Origin: an uncultured Rhodospirillaceae bacterium
Lineage (GTDB): Bacteria; Pseudomonadota; Alphaproteobacteria; RF32; CAG-239
DNA length: 9,649 nt
Assembly (NCBI GenBank): GCA_900313355.1
Contig: OMQZ01000022.1
Location: forward strand, 1-9,649
Direction of reading: 5' to 3'
Shown here: piece by piece, positions 5,854 to 9,649 of the stretch
Position numbering within the stretch: position 1 is the stretch's first letter
Layout of the letters: every line of letters begins with the position of its first letter
Notes under the pieces: generated by a model
What the model was told of the DNA's origin: nothing
The model's database searches: none
Seen by the model: only the letters and a program-made list of their open reading frames with translations
Program-made: the position numbers and the translations under genes

Positions 5854-5883
5854 ATCCCTTGACCTCACTTCGTTCGGAGGGAT
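5854..5883. repeat. Short palindromic element overlapping the xseB ribosome binding site
   Basis: ATCCCT (5854-5859) pairs with AGGGAT (5878-5883), with an inner CC/GG pairing and a CACTTCGTTC-type loop. The right arm contains GGAGGG (5876-5881), the Shine-Dalgarno for the xseB ATG at 5890. The base composition is more GC-rich than the flanks. The pattern ATCCCT..TTCG..AGGGATGAC looks like a dispersed palindromic repeat, but only one copy is present here. Confidence 0.5.
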
Positions 5884-5889
5884 GACTTT

Positions 5890-6147
5890 ATGACAGATAG
5901 GATTAATATGGCTGAGAAAAAATTAACATTTGAAGAAGCTTTGCAAAAACTTGAAACAATTGTCAGAGAGCTTGAAACAGGGCAGATTAAATTAGATGAT
6001 GCTGTTGAAGAATATGAAAAAGCGATTGCGCTTAAAAAATTCTGCGAAGAAAAGCTGAAATCTGCCGAACTTAAAATTGAAAAAATTGAACAGGGAAAAG
6101 ACGGCGGTCTTGAATTAAAGCCGCTTGATGAAAATCAAAATGACTGA
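5890..6147 (+). CDS. xseB: Exodeoxyribonuclease VII small subunit
   Basis: This 85-residue protein matches XseB, the small subunit that associates with XseA to make exonuclease VII, a single-strand DNA nuclease of repair. The signature is KKLTFEEALQKLETIVRELE, then GQIKLDDAVEEYEKAIALKKFCEEKL forming the helical hairpin. The C-terminal tail is acidic and variable. Two starts compete: 5890 (MTDRINM) with GGAGG (5876-5880) nine nt upstream, and 5908 (MAEKKL) with AGGA six nt upstream, giving 79 residues, nearer the usual family length of about 80. It overlaps ispA by 8 nt, the usual xseB-ispA pairing in Proteobacteria, so the two are cotranscribed. The hairpin at 5854-5883 may limit translation from the first start. 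Confidence 0.92.
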   Translation: MTDRINMAEKKLTFEEALQKLETIVRELETGQIKLDDAVEEYEKAIALKKFCEEKLKSAELKIEKIEQGKDGGLELKPLDENQND

Positions 6148-7033
6148 TGTTTTAAATCAAATCAAAGAGTTTTCAGAGCGGTTTAATGCGCGTCTTGAAG
6201 CTCTTTTTCAAATGCCGGAAGGCTTTGAAAGACGAACAGTTGAGGCAATGAGATATGCGCTTATGAACGGCGGAAAAAGGATTCGTCCGTTTTTGGTCGC
6301 AAAAAGTGCGGAACTTTTTGGTTTGAATGAGGAAAAATCTTTTATGGCCGGTGCCAGCCTTGAAATGCTTCACACATATTCGCTTATTCATGATGATTTG
6401 CCGGCGATGGATAATGATGATTTTCGGCGCGGAAAACCCAGCTGTCACAAGGCTTTTGATGAGGCTACGGCGATTTTGGCAGGCGACGGACTTTTGACTT
6501 ATGCCTTTGAAATTTTAGCCGATTCGGATTATGAGCCAAGCATAAAAACAGAGCTTATCAAAAAGCTTGCACAAAACGCGGGCGCTTTCAGCGGAATGAT
6601 TGCGGGACAAACGCTTGACCTTTATGCTGAAACAGCCAAAGACGAAAAAGAGCCGTTAAAACTGATTGAAAACATTGAAAAAATGAAAACGGGTTGTCTT
6701 TTAAGATATGCCTGCGAGGCCGGAGCCATAATCGGAAATGCGGGGCAAAAAGAGCGAGAGGCTTTGTGCTTATATGCCAGAAAAATCGGGCAGACTTTTC
6801 AAATTTCGGACGATATTTTAGATGTGGTCGGTGATGAAAAGAAGGTTGGAAAAACCCTCAAAAAAGACGACAAACAAAATAAGTTAACTTTTGTTTCGCT
6901 TTTGGGGATGGAAAAAGCAAGAGAGCTTGAAGAAAAGCTGACCTCAGAGGCTAAAGAAGCACTTGAGATTTTTTCAAGTAAGGCTGAAACACTCAAAAAT
7001 TTAGCGGATTTTATCATTTCAAGAGATTATTAA
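6140..7033 (+). CDS. ispA: Farnesyl diphosphate synthase / short-chain polyprenyl synthase
   Basis: This is a 297-residue trans-prenyltransferase (from ATG 6140) that condenses isopentenyl diphosphate with allylic diphosphates to make farnesyl (or geranylgeranyl) diphosphate in isoprenoid synthesis. GGKRIRP (44-50), the first aspartate-rich motif DDLPAMD (85-91) with the preceding LHTYSLIH, RRGKPSCH (96-103), QTLDLYAE (157-164), MKTG (182-185) and the second aspartate-rich motif DDILD (224-228) are present. The six-residue DDx4D form and an HTYSL stretch before it resemble bacterial FPP synthases of the IspA group. The start is uncertain: ATG 6128 is in frame upstream and TTG 6125 is possible; 6140 fits the family N-terminus best. 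It overlaps the xseB stop. dxs, often next in Proteobacteria, does not follow. Confidence 0.94.
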   Translation: MTDVLNQIKEFSERFNARLEALFQMPEGFERRTVEAMRYALMNGGKRIRPFLVAKSAELFGLNEEKSFMAGASLEMLHTYSLIHDDLPAMDNDDFRRGKPSCHKAFDEATAILAGDGLLTYAFEILADSDYEPSIKTELIKKLAQNAGAFSGMIAGQTLDLYAETAKDEKEPLKLIENIEKMKTGCLLRYACEAGAIIGNAGQKEREALCLYARKIGQTFQISDDILDVVGDEKKVGKTLKKDDKQNKLTFVSLLGMEKARELEEKLTSEAKEALEIFSSKAETLKNLADFIISRDY

Positions 7034-7040
7034 ATAAAAA

Positions 7041-7089
7041 AGTTCCGTGTTCAAAGAAAGCCTTTGGGGGCAATCTAAAACACGGAACT
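7041..7089 (-). terminator. Perfect 11-bp inverted repeat, terminator of the small membrane protein gene
   Basis: AGTTCCGTGTT (7041-7051) and AACACGGAACT (7079-7089) are perfect complements. Inside, CAAAG/CTTTG (7052-7056/7062-7066) stacks directly on the left arm, leaving about 11 bases (7067-7078, starting GGGGGCAATC) as a one-sided bulge. On the minus strand the stem is followed by six T, making an intrinsic terminator 24 bp past the stop at 7113. On the plus strand it lies just after ispA but has no T run there. Confidence 0.75.
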
Positions 7090-7112
7090 AATCTTGTCTA
7101 TCCTCTGAACCT

Positions 7113-7340
7113 CTAGCAGAAGATTTTGTAGAGGACACAGAGCGGCACGAGAACAACAGCCGAGCGCTGAAACACAGGGCCGAAGTCGATGCCGAAGAAA
7201 GAGATGACAACGGCGACGAGTGCAGAGGCTATTAAACCAGATACAATCGCGCCGATGAGTTCTTTTACGTTTAGAGTCTCGAGGCCCTTGAGGACGACGC
7301 CGACAAGAGCCGCCACACCAATAAGATACCAAAATCCCAT
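7113..7340 (-). CDS. Small hydrophobic membrane protein of unknown function
   Basis: I do not recognise this 75-residue protein. It has three hydrophobic stretches: about 2-18 (FWYLIGVAALVGVVL), 27-49 (ELIGAIVSGLIASALVAVVIS) and 60-74 (SAVVLVPLCVLYKIF), separated by short charged turns, so it should sit in the inner membrane. Size and layout resemble holins or small phage or stress membrane proteins, but no specific motif supports any of these. Codon use is rich in CTC, GTC, ATC, TTC and GGC with GC near one half, unlike ispA and nagB on either side, yet like the ACP-like gene at 4231. It ends in Cys. No Shine-Dalgarno precedes the ATG at 7340; TATACT directly abuts it. The dedicated terminator at 7041-7089 supports it being a real gene. 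Confidence 0.6.
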   Translation of the reverse strand: MGFWYLIGVAALVGVVLKGLETLNVKELIGAIVSGLIASALVAVVISFFGIDFGPVFQRSAVVLVPLCVLYKIFC

Positions 7341-7597
7341 AGTATATTTTTTTAGAAGTTATTTTAAAACAACATGGAAAAAATCCTGATAACACGACAA
7401 GTATATTAAAAGGCAAAAACCCTTAATACTAATTCCCACAATCCAACCACACTAATATGTTATCGAGTCTGATTATATCATAATTTTGGCGGGCAGGCAA
7501 TAAAAATCGAAAGCAAAAATGGACCCTCGGCACGTACCGACAGGTCAGCGAGCTCGTCGAGCTACGGGCCAAGGGTGACGATAAAAAAGAGAAAACG
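7341..7597. other. Intergenic region between nagB and the small membrane protein gene
   Basis: No supported protein gene lies here. Besides the GC-rich palindrome listed separately, there is an imperfect inverted repeat at 7400-7430 (AGTAT..TTAAAAGG with CCCTTAATACT). On the minus strand TATACT boxes occur at 7346-7341 and at 7406-7401, but no convincing -35 can be assigned to either. Confidence 0.4.
7523..7576. repeat. GC-rich 54-nt imperfect palindrome downstream of nagB
   Basis: The outer arms 7523-7536 and 7563-7576 pair at 12 of 14 positions (ACCCT, GGC and CGTA with TACG, GCC and AGGGT). An inner CGAC/GTCG (7538-7541/7556-7559) continues the stem, and AGCTCG-T-CGAGCT (7551-7563) is a nested perfect palindrome. 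About two thirds of the bases are G or C in an otherwise AT-rich spacer. On the minus strand it lies 21 bp past the nagB stop and is followed by CCATTTTTG, so it may act as a weak terminator; it may also be a dispersed repeat element. Confidence 0.6.
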
Positions 7598-8371
7598 TCA
7601 GTTCTCGATGTCAAGAAAATAGTCTGTTGTTTCTTTGTTAAGCAGGCTTGCGGCGTCTTCATCACAAACAATAACAGCGTTTTCGTGCATCTGAACGGCA
7701 GAGAGCGTCCACTTATGAGAAATACCTTCTTCTAAACTGTGATAAAGGGCTTTGGCCTTGTTTTTACCGAATGCTAAAATCAAAACCTCGTCTGAATCCA
7801 TAACGGTTTGAACGCCGACGGTTAAGGCTTTTGTCGGAACTTTGGATTGGTCCCCGCTAAAAAAGCGAGAGTTGACGCGAATTGTATCTTGAGTTAAGGG
7901 CTGAACATGAGTGCGCGATTTAAGAGATGTGAAGGGCTCGTTAAAGGCAATATGTCCGTCTTCGCCGACACCGCCCAAAAACAGCCTGATTCCACCGGCA
8001 TCTTTAATGGCTTTTTCATAATTTTCGCACTCTTTTTCAAGGTTTTCTGCCATGCCGTTTAAGATATGAATGTTTTGTTTTTTGATATCAATATGATCAA
8101 AAAAATTGTGATACATAAAATAATGATAGCTCTGTTCACATTTATCGCTCAAGCCGACATATTCGTCCATGTTAAAGGTTGTAACATTTTGAAAAGAAAC
8201 GAACCCTTTTTTGTTTAATTTGATAAGCTCATCGTAGGTTTGAAGCGGTGTTGATCCTGTGGGAAGCCCGAGCGTGAAGGGTTTGTTGTTAAAAGAATTG
8301 ATTTTTTGTGCAATATGATTTGCGGCCCATTTTGAGGCTTCATCAGATGTTTTTTTAATGATTAAACGCAT
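7598..8371 (-). CDS. nagB: Glucosamine-6-phosphate deaminase
   Basis: This 257-residue enzyme converts glucosamine-6-phosphate into fructose-6-phosphate and ammonia. Typical features are LPTGSTP (36-42), NMDEYVGL (67-74) with catalytic Asp69, GGVGEDGHIAFNEP (133-146) holding Asp138, His140 and Glu145, and SRFF (168-171). These correspond to Asp72, Asp141, His143 and Glu148 of Escherichia coli NagB. The residues matching the E. coli allosteric Arg158 and Lys160 are His155 and Gln157, so GlcNAc-6-P activation is probably absent or different. The C-terminus is shorter than the 266-residue E. coli enzyme. The gene starts right after the nagA stop (TAAATG) with AAGGA seven nt upstream of the ATG, so it is second in a nagA-nagB operon. 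Confidence 0.96.
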   Translation of the reverse strand: MRLIIKKTSDEASKWAANHIAQKINSFNNKPFTLGLPTGSTPLQTYDELIKLNKKGFVSFQNVTTFNMDEYVGLSDKCEQSYHYFMYHNFFDHIDIKKQNIHILNGMAENLEKECENYEKAIKDAGGIRLFLGGVGEDGHIAFNEPFTSLKSRTHVQPLTQDTIRVNSRFFSGDQSKVPTKALTVGVQTVMDSDEVLILAFGKNKAKALYHSLEEGISHKWTLSAVQMHENAVIVCDEDAASLLNKETTDYFLDIEN

Positions 8372-9541
8372 TTATTTTCCTTTATAGTTAACTTTTCCGC
8401 CGATGATGGTGTATAAAACATTGAGCTTTTCATCTAAGACAACGAGGTCTGCTTCATATCCGGGAGCGATAATGCCCAAGTGTTCCTGTTTCATGATGCG
8501 CGCGGGGTTTGTTGAGGCCATATGAATGGCTTGTTCGAGATGAAAGCCGTAAGAAACAATGTTTTTCACGCTGTCAATCATGGTCAGCGCCGAGCCGGCA
8601 ATGGCATTGTCGGACTTTCGGTAAAAACATTTGTCGAGATAAACTTCGTCACCGTTTGCAATAAAAGGCTTTGTTTTTTGTTTTGTGGGCTTTAAGGAGT
8701 CGGTTACCAAAACAACCTTATCAAGCGATTTGCACGAAAGCAAAAATTTGATGATTTCGGGGTTGATGTGAATGCCGTCTGCGATAATTTCACAAGAAAG
8801 TTCGGGGTGAATAAACACCGCACCGACAACGCCGGGGTCGCGATGGTGCATTCGGCTCATGGCATTAAAAAGATGGGTAACGTGAAAAATACGTGCCTGC
8901 ATGGCTTCAACCATTTGTTCATAAGTGGCGTTTGTGTGACCGGCTTGTAAAACAATTCCTTTTGAAACGGCATAAAGAGCAAGCTCACGCATACCTTTTA
9001 ATTCGGGCGCAACAGTCATGTTGATGATGTGGCCTTTGGAGGCATTATAGAGCTCTTTCATTAAGCTTAAATCAACAGGGCTGATATCAGAAGCGCTTTG
9101 AACACCTAAACGATCTTTTGAAATAAACGGTCCTTCAAGGTGTATTCCCAAAATGCGCGCGCCTTTTTCTTTTCCCATTGCTGAAACGACGGCTTTGATG
9201 GATTTAAGCATTTTTTCGCGTGTGCCGGCATAAAGCGTCGGAATAAAAGAGGTTACGCCGTAATTTGATAAAATCTCGGACATTTTTAAAATAGACTTTT
9301 GATCGCCGTCATCAGTGCCGAAACCGCCGATTCCGTGAATGTGGGTATCAATCAGACCGGGGGTAATATAAGCGCCTTTGGCATTAATGATAAGCGTGTT
9401 GCTATCAAATTTTTTCTTCAAAAAACGCTCTTCGTTAAAGACGTCAATAATTTTATTTTTTTTGATTAAAACGGCGCAATTTTTCATTTGAGTAAAGCCG
9501 TTTAAAACCGTCGCGTTATGAATACAGATTGAATTTTGCAT
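8372..9541 (-). CDS. nagA: N-acetylglucosamine-6-phosphate deacetylase
   Basis: This amidohydrolase-superfamily enzyme removes acetate from GlcNAc-6-phosphate, feeding NagB. Numbering from the upstream ATG (9556), the metal and substrate residues are His72 and His74 (THIHG), Glu141 (HLEGPF), His207 (AGHTNA), His228 (THLFNAM), DGIH (260-263) and the catalytic Asp286 (VTDS), with AGSALTM (320-326) near the C-terminus. I prefer the ATG at 9541 (MQNSICIHN, 389 residues), which has AAAGG seven nt upstream; the ATG at 9556 (MKGSLM) has only A/T bases before it. It is the first gene of the operon with nagB. GlcNAc-6-P could come from imported GlcNAc or from peptidoglycan turnover; no transporter or kinase is in view. 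Confidence 0.96.
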   Translation of the reverse strand: MQNSICIHNATVLNGFTQMKNCAVLIKKNKIIDVFNEERFLKKKFDSNTLIINAKGAYITPGLIDTHIHGIGGFGTDDGDQKSILKMSEILSNYGVTSFIPTLYAGTREKMLKSIKAVVSAMGKEKGARILGIHLEGPFISKDRLGVQSASDISPVDLSLMKELYNASKGHIINMTVAPELKGMRELALYAVSKGIVLQAGHTNATYEQMVEAMQARIFHVTHLFNAMSRMHHRDPGVVGAVFIHPELSCEIIADGIHINPEIIKFLLSCKSLDKVVLVTDSLKPTKQKTKPFIANGDEVYLDKCFYRKSDNAIAGSALTMIDSVKNIVSYGFHLEQAIHMASTNPARIMKQEHLGIIAPGYEADLVVLDEKLNVLYTIIGGKVNYKGK

Positions 9542-9558
9542 GAGAGAACCTTTCATTT

Positions 9559-9588
9559 ATAAAAAAATATACAACATATTTTTTTTAT
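9559..9588. promoter_or_regulatory. AT-rich palindrome over the nagA promoter (operator candidate)
   Basis: ATAAAAAAATAT (9559-9570) and ATATTTTTTTTAT (9576-9588) are inverted copies around ACAAC, differing by one A/T. The palindrome covers the predicted -10 box and most of the spacer, a usual place for a repressor to bind. It does not resemble the NagC or GntR-type NagR sites I know, and A/T-rich inverted repeats can arise by chance in such DNA. Confidence 0.4.
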
Positions 9589-9595
9589 CTGACAA
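9566..9595 (-). promoter_or_regulatory. Candidate promoter of nagA-nagB
   Basis: On the minus strand TTGTCA (9595-9590) is followed after 18 bp by TATATT (9571-9566), preceded by TG. The predicted start is near 9559, which fits translation from the ATG at 9541 rather than that at 9556. Confidence 0.55.
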
Positions 9596-9620
9596 GTTTT
9601 TTGTTGCCTTGGGGGATAAA

Positions 9621-9649
9621 ATGAGCTTATATAAAAAGCAAGGTGAAAA
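9621..9649 (+). CDS. Start of a divergent gene (partial, unidentified)
   Basis: An ATG at 9621, with GGGGG (9611-9615) five bases upstream, opens a frame reading MSLYKKQGE that runs to the window edge. It diverges from nagA, a place where nag regulators or transporters are often found, but nine residues are too few to name a family. Confidence 0.4.

Noticed and set aside
7429..7671. 80-residue minus-strand frame at the 3' end of nagB
   Set aside because: It overlaps the nagB end in another frame and runs through the GC-rich palindrome; it has no ribosome binding site or coherent composition.
1..9649. CRISPR array, toxin-antitoxin pair, restriction or other defence system
   Set aside because: No regularly spaced repeats exist and no gene in the window carries motifs of such systems; the only repeats are the 18-bp pair and the isolated palindromes.

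Overview
The window reads as a chromosomal segment of an AT-rich alphaproteobacterium. The pointers are: a SPOR-domain protein carrying the alphaproteobacterial GGM..NQDK.VY signature and overlapping (ATGA) the first codons of what looks like nagZ; a cysteine-free (zinc-less) L33 of alphaproteobacterial type; an xseB-ispA pair; and a tRNA-Arg with an encoded CCA. Low GC, heavy A/T wobble codons and a compact layout suggest a host-associated, possibly gut, lineage; that last step is inference.

Layout. 1-918 (minus): SPOR/FtsN-like membrane protein followed by the start of a NagZ-like gene. 1021-2850 (plus): xthA (exonuclease III) abutting a secreted S41 peptidase that lacks a PDZ domain. 2860-3148: rpmG with its own strong promoter and a bidirectional terminator. 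3152-4090 (minus): a XerC/XerD tyrosine recombinase. 4231-4473 (plus): a small acidic acyl-carrier-protein-like protein with no phosphopantetheine serine, followed by a terminator. 4540-4739: a structured intergenic stretch with two long stem-loops, ending in the terminator of tRNA-Arg(UCU) (4740-4816, minus). 4872-5735 (minus): an ArsR-type repressor and a flavin-reductase-like flavoprotein in one operon, with an 18-bp direct repeat flanking the likely promoter. 5890-7033 (plus): xseB-ispA, with a palindromic element covering the xseB ribosome binding site. 7041-7340 (minus): a small orphan membrane protein with a hairpin terminator. 7341-7597: intergenic, holding a GC-rich 54-nt imperfect palindrome. 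7598-9541 (minus): nagA-nagB operon, with a palindrome over its promoter. 9621-9649: first codons of a divergent gene.

Functionally most genes are housekeeping: DNA repair (xthA, xseB), chromosome dimer resolution (xer), isoprenoid synthesis (ispA), translation (rpmG, tRNA) and amino-sugar use (nagA, nagB, with nagZ and the SPOR protein tying to the cell wall). NagA and NagB together turn GlcNAc-6-phosphate into fructose-6-phosphate.

No large defence or mobile system is visible. The parts worth a second look are the two small orphan genes (4231-4473 and 7113-7340), which share a C-ending codon preference foreign to their neighbours, and the unexplained intergenic palindromes at 4583-4694, 5854-5883, 7041-7089 and 7523-7576.
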